DNA from: Actinomadura viridilutea
GTDB lineage: Bacteria; Actinomycetota; Actinomycetes; Streptosporangiales; Streptosporangiaceae
DNA length: 64,000 nt
NCBI GenBank assembly: GCA_003001795.1
Contig: PVNI01000009.1
Location: 186,001-250,000, forward strand
Reading direction: 5' to 3'
Below are positions 33,941 to 42,065 of the stretch, in pieces. The notes under the pieces are model-generated. The model searched no databases and was not told where the DNA came from. It saw only the letters and a list, made by a program, of their open reading frames with translations. Numbering within the stretch: position 1 is the stretch's first letter; the number at the start of each line of letters is the position of its first letter. The position numbers were made by a program, and so were the translations under genes.

Positions 33941-34821
33941 GGCGTCCCGCGCTGGAACAGCGCGAACAGCCACGCCATCGACGGGACGAGGATCAGCGCC
34001 CCCGCCCCGAGGGCGATCAGCACGACGCGCAGGACGGCGTCGTGCGCGGCGGCCGCGTCCAGGTCCAGGTCGGCCATGGCGGCCGCGCCCCACAGCACGG
34101 CCGCGACGGCCAGCGCGCCGGTCGCCCGGACCGCCAGGTAGGACCGCCGCACCAGCAGCCCCAGCGAGACCAGCCCGGCGGCCGCCGACAGCAGGATCAG
34201 CGGCTCGTGCACGCCGAACGCGGCGGCGCCCGGCAGCGCCAGCAGCCCGATCGCCGCGCCGGACACCAGCGCGAAGCCGCGGAACCGCAGCGACGCCGAC
34301 CGGTCGCCGAGCCGCCGCGCGTCCCAGATCAGGTAGACGGCCGCCAGGTAGGCGCACAGCGCGGTGGTCAGCAGCCCCCCGTACAGCCCGGCCGGGCTCA
34401 GCCAGCCGGACGAGCCCGTGGCGATCGCGGCGGCCGGCGCGCCCAGGCAGAACGGGGTCAGCACCGACGACGCCCCGAAGATCCACCGGTACCAGCCCTG
34501 GTCCGGCACGGCCTTGGCGAACACGAACGTGCTGCCGCGCGCCACGATGCCGAGGGCCGCCAGCGACAGCGGCACCCAGTGCGCCGCCATGACGTCGGCG
34601 AACACCGGGGGGAACGCCGTCCAGGTCAGCACCATCACGAAGATCAGCCAGACGTGGTTGGCCTCCCACAGCGGCCCCATCGCGTGCTCGATGACCCGCT
34701 GGTCGGCGCGGCGGCGCGACACCAGGTGCCACAGGCCGGCGCCGAAGTCCGCCCCGCCGAACAGCAGGTAGGCCGACAGGCCCGCCAGGATCAGGCCGAA
34801 CGCGGCGTCCGCGTAGCTCAT
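33901..34821 (-). CDS. cydB: Cytochrome bd oxidase subunit II
   Basis: 306 residues, about eight to nine membrane helices, with the conserved opening GLSAYLLFGGADFGAGLWHL and MGPLWEANHVWLIFVMVLTWTAFP. It is the second subunit of the quinol:oxygen oxidoreductase. Its ATG overlaps the cydA stop (ATGA), so the two are coupled. No cydDC genes follow; the next gene is a convergent MMPL transporter. Confidence 0.93.
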   Translation of the reverse strand: MSYADAAFGLILAGLSAYLLFGGADFGAGLWHLVSRRRADQRVIEHAMGPLWEANHVWLIFVMVLTWTAFPPVFADVMAAHWVPLSLAALGIVARGSTFVFAKAVPDQGWYRWIFGASSVLTPFCLGAPAAAIATGSSGWLSPAGLYGGLLTTALCAYLAAVYLIWDARRLGDRSASLRFRGFALVSGAAIGLLALPGAAAFGVHEPLILLSAAAGLVSLGLLVRRSYLAVRATGALAVAAVLWGAAAMADLDLDAAAAHDAVLRVVLIALGAGALILVPSMAWLFALFQRGTPQTAPAVEESRAS

Positions 34822-36320
34822 CGTCCGCTGCTCCTTTCACCCGCGCCGACAGTCTCCCGCCGGGCCGCTCCGTCCGACGGCGCGGCCGCTCCGCGATCGG
34901 CCGCGGACGTCCCGCCGGGACCCGCGGGCGGTCCGTCGGCCGCCGCGGGGACGGGACGGCGCCGCATGCGCCGCAGCACGCTGATCGTCGCGGCGGCCAG
35001 CACCGCGTACACGACCAGCACGATGTAGAGGCCGTAGCGCAGGCCCGGGTTCGGGTTGACGGCCTCCTCGGTGCGCATCACCCCGTAGACGATCCAGGGC
35101 TGGCGCCCCACCTCGGTGGTGGTCCACCCGGCGAGCATGGCGATCGAGGCGGCCGCGCCGGACGCCGCGGCCAGCCGCAGGAACCACGGCTTCCACGGCA
35201 GCTCCGCCCGCGCCCCGCCCGACCGGCGGCGCAGCCACCAGGCCGCGGCCCACCACGCCGACAGCGCCAGCAGCGCCACGCCGATCGCGACCATGAGCTC
35301 GAAGGAGGTCCGGACGACCTCGGCGGGCGGCCGCACGTCCTCGGGGAAGGAGTCCAGCCCGCGCAGGGTGGCGTGCGCGTCGAACTTCAGCATCAGCGAC
35401 AGCGCGTTCGGGATCTCCAGCACGGCGAACCGGAACGGCACCCCCGCCTCGGTGTGCTCGATGCCCTCCATCGCGGCGAACTTCACCGGCTGGTTGTCGG
35501 CGACGAACCGCGCCGCCCAGTCGCCGACCAGCACCTGCAGCGGGGCGCACACCGCTCCCAAGGTGAACGGGATGGCGAAGCCGAGCCGGTGGTAGCGGTC
35601 GACGCGGCCCGCCCGGGCGTCCCGCAGCAGCGCCACCGCGTACACCGACGCGACGATGAAGCCGCAGACCATCAGCGACGCCAGCACCAGGTGCACCGCC
35701 TGCGTCGGCAGGGCGGGGTTGAACATCGCCGCCAGCGGGTCGACGTCGGTCACCTCCTGCATCCGGCCGGTCCCCGACCCGTCCGGGGCCTCGACCAGGC
35801 GGAAGCCGCGCGGCTGGTTCATCCACGCGTTGACCGACACCACGAAGGAGGCCGACAGCAGGCCGCCGATCACCACCGGGACGCCGGTGAGGAAGTGCGC
35901 GCGCGGCGACAGCCGGTCCCATCCGTACAGGTAGACGCCCATGAAGATGGCCTCGATGAAGAAGGCGATGCCCTCCAGGGCGAACGCGGCGCCGAACACC
36001 TGCCCGTAGGCGTCCATGAAACCGGGCCACAGGGTGCCCATCTCGAACGACAGCACGGTGCCGGACACGGCGCCGACCGCGAACAGCACGCCCGCGGCCT
36101 TCATCCAGCGCCGGGCGAGCTCGGCGTAGACGGGGTCGCCGGTGCGCAGCGAGCGCCACTCGGCCAGCAGGGTGATCGCGGGCAGTCCGATGCCGATGCT
36201 GGCCAGGATGATGTGGAAGCCGAGCGTGAACGCCATCTGCTGGCGCGCGGCCATGAAGTCCGCCGGGGTGGCCGCCCCGGCGCTCGTCGCGTTCTCCGCG
36301 AGCAGCGCGAGGGAACTCAT
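34818..36320 (-). CDS. cydA: Cytochrome bd oxidase subunit I
   Basis: 500 residues with about nine membrane helices. Recognisable features are FTLGFHIILASIGIGLPAIT (heme b ligand His), GTVLSFEMGTLWPGFM (Glu and Trp conserved), FFIEAIFMGVYLYGWDRLSP, and QPVKFAAMEG at the quinol site. The Q-loop is short, as in most actinobacteria. The ATG at 36320 lies nine bases from a pair of BlaI-like operators, so expression is probably under the divergent BlaI-type repressor. Confidence 0.93.
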   Translation of the reverse strand: MSSLALLAENATSAGAATPADFMAARQQMAFTLGFHIILASIGIGLPAITLLAEWRSLRTGDPVYAELARRWMKAAGVLFAVGAVSGTVLSFEMGTLWPGFMDAYGQVFGAAFALEGIAFFIEAIFMGVYLYGWDRLSPRAHFLTGVPVVIGGLLSASFVVSVNAWMNQPRGFRLVEAPDGSGTGRMQEVTDVDPLAAMFNPALPTQAVHLVLASLMVCGFIVASVYAVALLRDARAGRVDRYHRLGFAIPFTLGAVCAPLQVLVGDWAARFVADNQPVKFAAMEGIEHTEAGVPFRFAVLEIPNALSLMLKFDAHATLRGLDSFPEDVRPPAEVVRTSFELMVAIGVALLALSAWWAAAWWLRRRSGGARAELPWKPWFLRLAAASGAAASIAMLAGWTTTEVGRQPWIVYGVMRTEEAVNPNPGLRYGLYIVLVVYAVLAAATISVLRRMRRRPVPAAADGPPAGPGGTSAADRGAAAPSDGAARRETVGAGERSSGR

Positions 36321-36329
36321 GCCACCGAC

Positions 36330-36356
36330 TGTAGTACTACAACGTGTAGTACTACA
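36330..36356. promoter_or_regulatory. Tandem BlaI-type operators between cydA and blaI
   Basis: TGTAGTACTACA occurs twice (36330-36341 and 36345-36356), separated by ACG, each a perfect 12-bp palindrome. A third degenerate copy (GGTACTACC) lies at 36363-36371. BlaI/MecI operators have the TACTACA/TGTAGTA form. Confidence 0.75.
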
Positions 36357-36412
36357 CAGCATGGTACTACCGGCTGTGGTGATGTCCCTCTCAGTCGGAT
36401 ACCCTGGCGGGC

Positions 36413-36886
36413 GTGAAGGGTCTGGGAGAGCTTGAACGCACGGTCATGGAGGTCCTCTGGGAGCGGGACGGCGCCGGCCTGCCGGCCGCGACCGCCCGCG
36501 ACGTCAGCCGAGCCCTGGCGAGCGAGCGCGACCTGGCGCACACCACCGTCATGACGGTGCTGGACCGCCTGGCCAAGAAGGGCTTCCTGCACCGCGAGCG
36601 CGACGGCCGCGCCTGGCGCTACCGCCCGGTCGCCACCCGCGAGCAGTACGTCACCGAGCTGATGCTCGGCGCTCTCAACCAGACCGGCGACCGCGACGCG
36701 GCCCTGGTGCGCTTTGTCCACTCGGTGTCGCAGACCGAGGTGGACGTGATCCGCCAGGCCCTGGCCGAGCTGACCGGCGACGGGTCCGCGGACGCCCCGG
36801 ACGGCACTAAGCTGTCGGGCGACGAACGCCCGAACGCCAAGCTGTCCGACCGGGACCCGACCACCGGCAAGGAGCCACCGGCATGA
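36413..36886 (+). CDS. blaI: BlaI/MecI/CopY-family repressor
   Basis: 157 residues. The winged helix includes LGELERTVMEVLWERDG, TARDVSRALASERDLAHTTV and MTVLDRLAKKGFLHRERDGR, all typical of the penicillinase-repressor family. The C-terminus is extended and low-complexity. Leaderless: TACCCT at 36400-36405 is seven bases before the GTG. Coupled by ATGA overlap to an M56 peptidase, the usual BlaR-type partner. The tandem operators upstream are shared with cydAB. Confidence 0.9.
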   Translation: MKGLGELERTVMEVLWERDGAGLPAATARDVSRALASERDLAHTTVMTVLDRLAKKGFLHRERDGRAWRYRPVATREQYVTELMLGALNQTGDRDAALVRFVHSVSQTEVDVIRQALAELTGDGSADAPDGTKLSGDERPNAKLSDRDPTTGKEPPA

Positions 36887-37791
36887 CCGGCGCCGCCCTG
36901 CTCGCACTGATCTCCATCGGTACCGTCGGCGGGGCGCACCTGCTGGCGCGGGCCCGGTGGACGTGGCGCACCCCGCGCGTCGCGATCGCCCTCTGGCAGG
37001 CCCTCGGGCTGGGGTGGGGCGTCGCCACGATCGGCGCCCTGCTGGGCTTCGCGCTGACCCCCTACGACCGCGGCATCGCCGCCGGCCTGCCGCTGCTGCT
37101 GGACGACCGGGCCGCCCGCCTGGACGCCTGGCACGCGGCCGCGCTGCTGGCCGCCGTCACCCTGACCGCGGTGCTGCTGCTGATGCTGGCGTACGCGGTG
37201 GTCCGCGTGGTGCGGGCCCGGCGGCGCCACCGGGCGCTGCTGGCGCTGATCTCGCGCAGCGACGCCGCCGTCCCCGGCACCCTCGTGCTCGACCACCCCA
37301 CCGCGACCGCGTACTGCGTGCCGGGCGTGCGCTCGTCCAAGGTCGTGGTCAGCGCCGGGACGCTGGAGCTGCTCGACGAGGCCGAGCTGGCCGCGGTGCT
37401 CGCGCACGAGCGCGCCCACGCCCGCGAGCGGCACGACCTGGTGCTGCTGCCGTTCGCGTCGCTGCGCCAGGTCTTTCCGCAGATCCGGCTGGTCGGACGG
37501 TGCCTGGACGCGGTCGAGCTGCTCATCGAGATGGCCGCCGACGACCGCGCCCGGCGGCACCGCGCGCCCAAGGAGCTGGCCACCGCGCTGCTGCGGTTCG
37601 CCGCCGCCCGCCCGGCGGCCGCCCCGTCCGGCGCCCTCGGCGTCGCGTCCGCCGACGACATGCCGGTGATGGCCCGGGTGAACCGGCTGCTGCAGCCGGT
37701 GCCGGTGAGCCGCCCCACCCGGATCGCCGCGACGCTCGCCATCCCGCTGCTCGCGCTCGGACCGCTGGCGCTCTACACCCTGCCGCACTGA
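36883..37791 (+). CDS. M56-family membrane metallopeptidase (BlaR-type, no sensor domain)
   Basis: 302 residues with membrane segments at about 3-23, 36-57, 85-109 and near the C-terminus. The zinc site is HERAH (175-179), with a downstream EMAADDRA providing the third ligand. It matches the short BlaR1-like peptidases of actinobacteria (Rv1845c type), which lack the extracellular penicillin-binding sensor domain. It is expected to trigger inactivation of the co-transcribed BlaI-like repressor; the signal is unknown. Confidence 0.88.
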   Translation: MTGAALLALISIGTVGGAHLLARARWTWRTPRVAIALWQALGLGWGVATIGALLGFALTPYDRGIAAGLPLLLDDRAARLDAWHAAALLAAVTLTAVLLLMLAYAVVRVVRARRRHRALLALISRSDAAVPGTLVLDHPTATAYCVPGVRSSKVVVSAGTLELLDEAELAAVLAHERAHARERHDLVLLPFASLRQVFPQIRLVGRCLDAVELLIEMAADDRARRHRAPKELATALLRFAAARPAAAPSGALGVASADDMPVMARVNRLLQPVPVSRPTRIAATLAIPLLALGPLALYTLPH

Positions 37792-37911
37792 CCCCCGAGC
37801 GGGCCGCACCTTCGATCGTCTCGAACGTGTGCTGCCCGGCCGATGATCTCGCGGGCCGCCGTGCGGTCGGCGGGGCCCTCGCGCACGGCGCCGCGCGCGA
37901 GGCGCCGACGG

Positions 37912-39387
37912 TCAGCTCCGCCCCTCGGCCGGGGCGCGGCGCAGGACGAGCAGCCCCAGCACGATGGCCGCGACCAGCAGGCCGGCGCCGACGCCGAAGG
38001 CCAGCCGGAAGCCGCCGGTCAACGCCAGCGCCTCGGGCACGCCGTCGTCGCGCAGATGCGCGGTCCGGGAGGCGGCGAACGCCGCCAGGACGGCGACGCC
38101 GAGCGCGGCGCCGATCTGCTGGGTGGTGTTGAACACGCCGGACGCCGCCCCCGCGTCGTCCTGCCCCGCGCTCGACATGCCCAGGGCGGTCAGCGCGGGC
38201 AGCGCCAGGCCGAAACCGCCCAGCAGCAGTGTCACGGGCAGCACGTGGGTGGCATAGGCGGTGTCCACGGACAGGCGCGTCAGCAGCGCGTAGCCGGCGA
38301 CCATGATGATCAGGCCGGACACCAGGACGGCGCGCTCGCCGAACCGGGCGATCAGGCGCCCGGACACCGTCAGCGAGACGCCCCCGATGACGACCGCCGC
38401 GGGCATCAGGGCCAGGCCGGTCTCGGTGGCGTCGTAGCCCCGCACCTGCTGCAGGTAGAGCGCCATGTGGATCTGGAAGCCGAACATCGCCGCGACCAGC
38501 AGCATCTGCACCGCGTTGGCGCCCCACACGTTGCGGACGCGCAGGATCCGCAGCGGCATCAGGGGAGCGGCGGCGGTCGCCTGACGGGCGACGAACGCGG
38601 CCAGCAGCGCCAGCGATCCGGCGGCCAGGCCGAGCGTGCGCGCGGACGCCCAGCCGTGCGCCTCGATCTGGACGATCGTGTAGACGGTGAGCATCCCCCC
38701 GGCGGTGATGAGCGCGCCGCCGGACGCGTCGGCGCCGCGTCGCAGCCCGATCCCGGGGTCGTCGGCGAGCAGCCGGACCGTCCCGACGATCGCCAGCAGC
38801 CCGATCGGGACGTTGATGAAGAACACCCATCGCCAGCCGAACGCGTCGGTGAGCAGACCGCCGAGCGCCGCTCCGAGCGCGGCGCCGGTCGCGCCGGTGA
38901 AGGCGTAGGCGCCGATGGCCCGGCCCCGCTCGCCCGGGTCGGTGAACAGCGTCACGATGATGCCGAGGGAGACGGCGGAGGCCAGCGCGCCTCCGACGCC
39001 CTGCGCGAACCGGGCGGCGACCAGCATGGCGGGCGTGGCGGCCAGGGCGCACAGCACGGAGGCGGCGGTGAACACCGCCAGCCCGGTCAGCAGCACCCGG
39101 CGGCGCCCCGCCAGATCGCCCAGCCGGCCGGCGAGCAGCAGCAGGCCGCCGAACGTGATCATGTAGGCGTTGATCGTCCAGGTCAGGCCGGACGGGCTGA
39201 ACCCCAGGTCGGACTGGATGGCGGGCAGCGCCACGGTGACGATCGACCCGTCCAGGACGATCATCAGGTACGCCGTGCACAGCACGGTCAGCGCGTACCA
39301 GCGGCGCCGGGACGTCGGCGGGGCGCCGTCGCGGGACCCGGCGGCGGAGCGCGCGGCGGCCGCCGCCTCGGGGGCGGTGTCGGACAT
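37912..39387 (-). CDS. MFS drug transporter, DHA2 (EmrB/QacA) type
   Basis: 491 residues, 14 predicted helices. Motif A is GRLGDLAGRRRVLL, motif C is GATGAALGAALGGLLTDAFG, and the D1-type signature is VLDGSIVTVALPAIQSDLG. It is a proton-driven multidrug exporter. AGGAGAGGACC precedes the ATG. It lies downstream of a MarR gene on the same strand, with a 38-base dyad in the gap, so it is a likely MarR target. Confidence 0.92.
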   Translation of the reverse strand: MSDTAPEAAAAARSAAGSRDGAPPTSRRRWYALTVLCTAYLMIVLDGSIVTVALPAIQSDLGFSPSGLTWTINAYMITFGGLLLLAGRLGDLAGRRRVLLTGLAVFTAASVLCALAATPAMLVAARFAQGVGGALASAVSLGIIVTLFTDPGERGRAIGAYAFTGATGAALGAALGGLLTDAFGWRWVFFINVPIGLLAIVGTVRLLADDPGIGLRRGADASGGALITAGGMLTVYTIVQIEAHGWASARTLGLAAGSLALLAAFVARQATAAAPLMPLRILRVRNVWGANAVQMLLVAAMFGFQIHMALYLQQVRGYDATETGLALMPAAVVIGGVSLTVSGRLIARFGERAVLVSGLIIMVAGYALLTRLSVDTAYATHVLPVTLLLGGFGLALPALTALGMSSAGQDDAGAASGVFNTTQQIGAALGVAVLAAFAASRTAHLRDDGVPEALALTGGFRLAFGVGAGLLVAAIVLGLLVLRRAPAEGRS

Positions 39388-39450
39388 GGTCCTCTCCTGT
39401 CGGTCGTCGACCTGTCGGTTGTCGACGCGGACGTGCGATGACAGGAGAGA

Positions 39451-39488
39451 CGGTAGCAGATCGTCCGCTAGTAGACGATCTGCTACCG
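39451..39488. promoter_or_regulatory. Large dyad between the MarR and MFS genes
   Basis: Fifteen-base perfect arms (CGGTAGCAGATCGTC and its complement) flank eight bases. It is probably the MarR operator upstream of the MFS gene. A related half-site, GAGCAGACGATC, lies in the promoter region of the MarR gene near 39995-40010. Confidence 0.6.
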
Positions 39489-39505
39489 AACTATTTTCTC
39501 GGCGG

Positions 39506-39982
39506 TCAGGCCGTGCGCTCGCGCGGGCGCCGGCAGGCGGCGGCGTCCACCGGTTCGGCCAGATGGCCGTCGGCCAGACGCCGCATGGCCCGCAGGAACG
39601 CCTCGCGCTCGTCCTCGGGCAGCGCCTCCAGCAGCGCGCCGTGCACCCGGTCGACGATCTCCTGGCCGCGCGCGGCGATCTCGGCGCCCCGCTCGGTCAC
39701 CGCCACGATCCGGGCGCGCCGGTCGCGGCGGGAGGGGCGGCGCTCGGCGTAGCCGGCCTTCTCCAGCGCGTCGATCGTGGCCACCATCGTGGTCTTGTCC
39801 ATGTCGGTGAGCTCGGCCAGCTGGATCTGGGTGCGCTCCTCCTCCAAGGCGCGGACGAGCACGCATTGCATGCGCGGGGTCAGTCCGATCTCGGCGAGCG
39901 CCGCCGTCACCTGGGTCTTCAGCACATGGCTGTTGTGGCTGAACAAGTAGGACAGATCGGGGGTCGCTCGCCTGAGGGTCAT
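39506..39982 (-). CDS. MarR-family regulator
   Basis: 158 residues with the MarR winged helix: LTPRMQCVLVRALEEERTQI, LAELTDMDKTTMVATIDALEKAGY, and the wing RRPSRRDRRARIVAVTERG. It is followed on the same strand by a DHA2 exporter, a standard repressor-pump arrangement. The dyad in between is a likely binding site. Confidence 0.9.
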   Translation of the reverse strand: MTLRRATPDLSYLFSHNSHVLKTQVTAALAEIGLTPRMQCVLVRALEEERTQIQLAELTDMDKTTMVATIDALEKAGYAERRPSRRDRRARIVAVTERGAEIAARGQEIVDRVHGALLEALPEDEREAFLRAMRRLADGHLAEPVDAAACRRPRERTA

Positions 39983-40031
39983 GCGTCCAGGGTAGTTCGC
40001 GAGCAGACGATCCGGCCGACGACCTGTTCCG

Positions 40032-40628
40032 TCAGGCGGCGGCGGTCACCCTGGGCGCGGTGCGGACGACCTCGTCGATGAACCCGTACTCCTTGGCCTC
40101 CTCGGCGGTGAAGAACCGGTCGCGGTCCGAGTCGGCCTCGATGCGCTCGATCGGCTGGCCGGTGTGCTGGGCGATCAGGTCCAGGACGAGGCGCTTGGTG
40201 TAGCGCATGTTCTCCGCCTGAATGCGCACGTCCGACGCGGTGCCCGCGACGCCGCCGGACGGCTGGTGCATCAGGATCCGCGCGTGCGGCAGCGCGTAGC
40301 GCTTCCCGGGCGTCCCGGCGCTCAGCAGGAACTGGCCCATGGACGCGGCGAACCCCAGCGCGACCGTCGAGACGTCGTTCGGCACGTACTGCATGACGTC
40401 GTAGATCGCCATCCCGGCGGTGATCGACCCGCCGGGGGAGTTGATGTAGAGGGTGATGTCGCGGCGCCGGTCCTCCGCCGACAGCAGCAGCATCTCGGCG
40501 CAGATCCGGTTGGCGATGGCGTCGTCCACCTGCTGTCCGAGGAAGACGATGCGCTCGCGCAGGAGCCGCTGGAACACCGGGTCGGCGCCCGGCGGCGTCT
40601 CGTCCTTCGTCGCCATGGTCACGGTCAT
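40032..40628 (-). CDS. clpP: ClpP-family serine protease
   Basis: 198 residues with a full catalytic triad: Ser96 in GFAASMGQF, His121 in ARILMHQPSGG, Asp170 in DSDRDRFFTAEEAKEYGFID. The N-terminal region has the loop that docks the ATPase (RLLRERIVFLGQQVDDAIAN). It is a stand-alone gene, not next to clpX, tig or a second clpP, so it is probably an accessory paralogue. ATG 40628 or the internal ATG 40616 may be the start. Divergent from a LysR gene. Confidence 0.92.
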   Translation of the reverse strand: MTVTMATKDETPPGADPVFQRLLRERIVFLGQQVDDAIANRICAEMLLLSAEDRRRDITLYINSPGGSITAGMAIYDVMQYVPNDVSTVALGFAASMGQFLLSAGTPGKRYALPHARILMHQPSGGVAGTASDVRIQAENMRYTKRLVLDLIAQHTGQPIERIEADSDRDRFFTAEEAKEYGFIDEVVRTAPRVTAAA

Positions 40629-40713
40629 GCCCTTCAGCAAAGCCGCGCGCGGCCCGCGGCGTCCAACAGCTTGTGCCCGCCGATTGACAACCGCCGGTGG
40701 ATAGTCTGGGCGT

Positions 40714-41646
40714 GTGGACGTGGACCTCCGGCTCGTGCGGGCCTTCGTCGCCGCCGCGGAGGAGATGCACTTCGGGCGCGCGGCCGCCCGGCTGTTCCTC
40801 ACGCAGCAGGCCCTGTCCAAGCGCATCCGCAGGCTGGAGGAGGAGCTGGCGGTGCCGCTGTTCGAGCGCACCACGCGCCGGGTCGAGCTCACCCCGGAGG
40901 GCCGCCGCTTCCTGCCGCCGGCCAGGGACGCGCTCGCCGCCTTCGACGCGGCCGTCGCGTCGGTGCGCGAAACCGCCCAGCGGCTGCGCGTCGACGTCTT
41001 CGACGAGCGGTTCACGCCGATGAGGCTGCTGCGCGACCTGGTGGAGCGCGACCCGTCGCTGCGCATCGAACCCAGCATGCGCCAGGGCTTGGCGGTGGCG
41101 CTGCCCGCTCTGCGCGCCCGCGAGATCGACGCCGCGTTCGGGCAGATCATGGACCTTCCCGGGCCGCTGCCGCCGGAGCTGGCGCACCGCCTGGTGCACC
41201 TGGAGCCGATGCACGCGTTCGTCCCGCTCGACCATCCGCTGGCGTCCCGGGACGCGATGCGCCCGTCGGAGCTGCCGGGCATCGCCATGCCCGACCCGGG
41301 CGGCGCGAGCGAGGCGCGCGCCTACCTCACCGGCCTCGCCCGCCGCTTCGGCGTGCCGATCCGCTTCTGCGAACCGGCGGTCGGCCGCCGCCACTACGTC
41401 GAGCTGGTGCGCCGCGAGAAGCGCGACGTGGCGCTCGGCGAGGCCTCGATCGAGATCCCGCCCGACTCCGGCCTGCACCGCATCCGGCTCGTCGACCCGG
41501 TGCCGCTCGCGCCGTGGTCGGTGGTGTGGCACCGCGGCAACACCGGCCCGCTGCTGCGCCGGATGCTGCGGCTGCTGCCCGCGCCGGCCCCGCCGCCGCC
41601 CGACGACCCGGACCACTGGGTTCCCGACGCCTACCGGACCGCCTAG
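40714..41646 (+). CDS. LysR-family regulator
   Basis: 310 residues starting at GTG with the standard N-terminal helix-turn-helix (RLVRAFVAAAEEMHFGRAAA, LFLTQQALSKRIRRLEEELAVPLFERTTR) and a substrate-binding-protein-like effector domain. TAGTCT six bases before the GTG suggests leaderless translation. Divergent from clpP, which may be its target, though nothing in the sequence proves this. Confidence 0.9.
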   Translation: MDVDLRLVRAFVAAAEEMHFGRAAARLFLTQQALSKRIRRLEEELAVPLFERTTRRVELTPEGRRFLPPARDALAAFDAAVASVRETAQRLRVDVFDERFTPMRLLRDLVERDPSLRIEPSMRQGLAVALPALRAREIDAAFGQIMDLPGPLPPELAHRLVHLEPMHAFVPLDHPLASRDAMRPSELPGIAMPDPGGASEARAYLTGLARRFGVPIRFCEPAVGRRHYVELVRREKRDVALGEASIEIPPDSGLHRIRLVDPVPLAPWSVVWHRGNTGPLLRRMLRLLPAPAPPPPDDPDHWVPDAYRTA

Positions 41647-42005
41647 CTGTCCGCATTCGGCCATCGCCGGGTGATCCACCGACGTGCCGTCCCACGTGGA
41701 CTCCATCTGGCTGTGCGGCGGCGTCGCCCGCGAGAACTAGGCGGCGCCCGCGAGAACTAGGCGGCGCCTGCGAGAACGGCGCGGCGCCGGGCGCGACCGC
41801 CGTACCGGCCTTACCCGCGCGGAACAGGACTGTGCCGTCCGGACGGCGGCCACAGTCCGCCAACGGTCTTCCCGCTCCGCGGCCGACCATCGAAGGTGGT
41901 CAACGGGTGTCGGGACTGCGGGGAGGCCACGTCCATGGTCAAGGCCGGTGTCGGCGTTGCGCGCACATCCGGGGAGCACGCGTCCGCGGGCGGTGAGGCG
42001 GGCCG
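41647..42005. other. Intergenic region with a tandem repeat
   Basis: No gene recognised. It holds a 20-bp repeat array at 41721-41787 and about 200 bases of GC-rich sequence before the ABC exporter. Confidence 0.5.
41721..41787. repeat. 20-bp direct repeat, three copies
   Basis: Unit GCGGCGCCCGCGAGAACTAG repeated at 41721, 41741 and 41761, with a partial fourth copy. Confidence 0.85.
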
Positions 42006-42065
42006 GTGAGGCGGCGGCTGCGGAGGCGGACGCGGACCGCCGGACGGAGGCGCCGCGCCGAGCCG

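Noticed and set aside
31121..34840. Open frame of 1239 codons on the minus strand
   Set aside because: Spans TetR, MMPL and cydB in the wrong frames; no membrane or domain pattern.
40684..40707. TTGACA and TAGTCT upstream of the LysR gene as a full promoter
   Set aside because: The spacer is only 12 bases, too short for a standard sigma-A promoter; only the -10 box was used.
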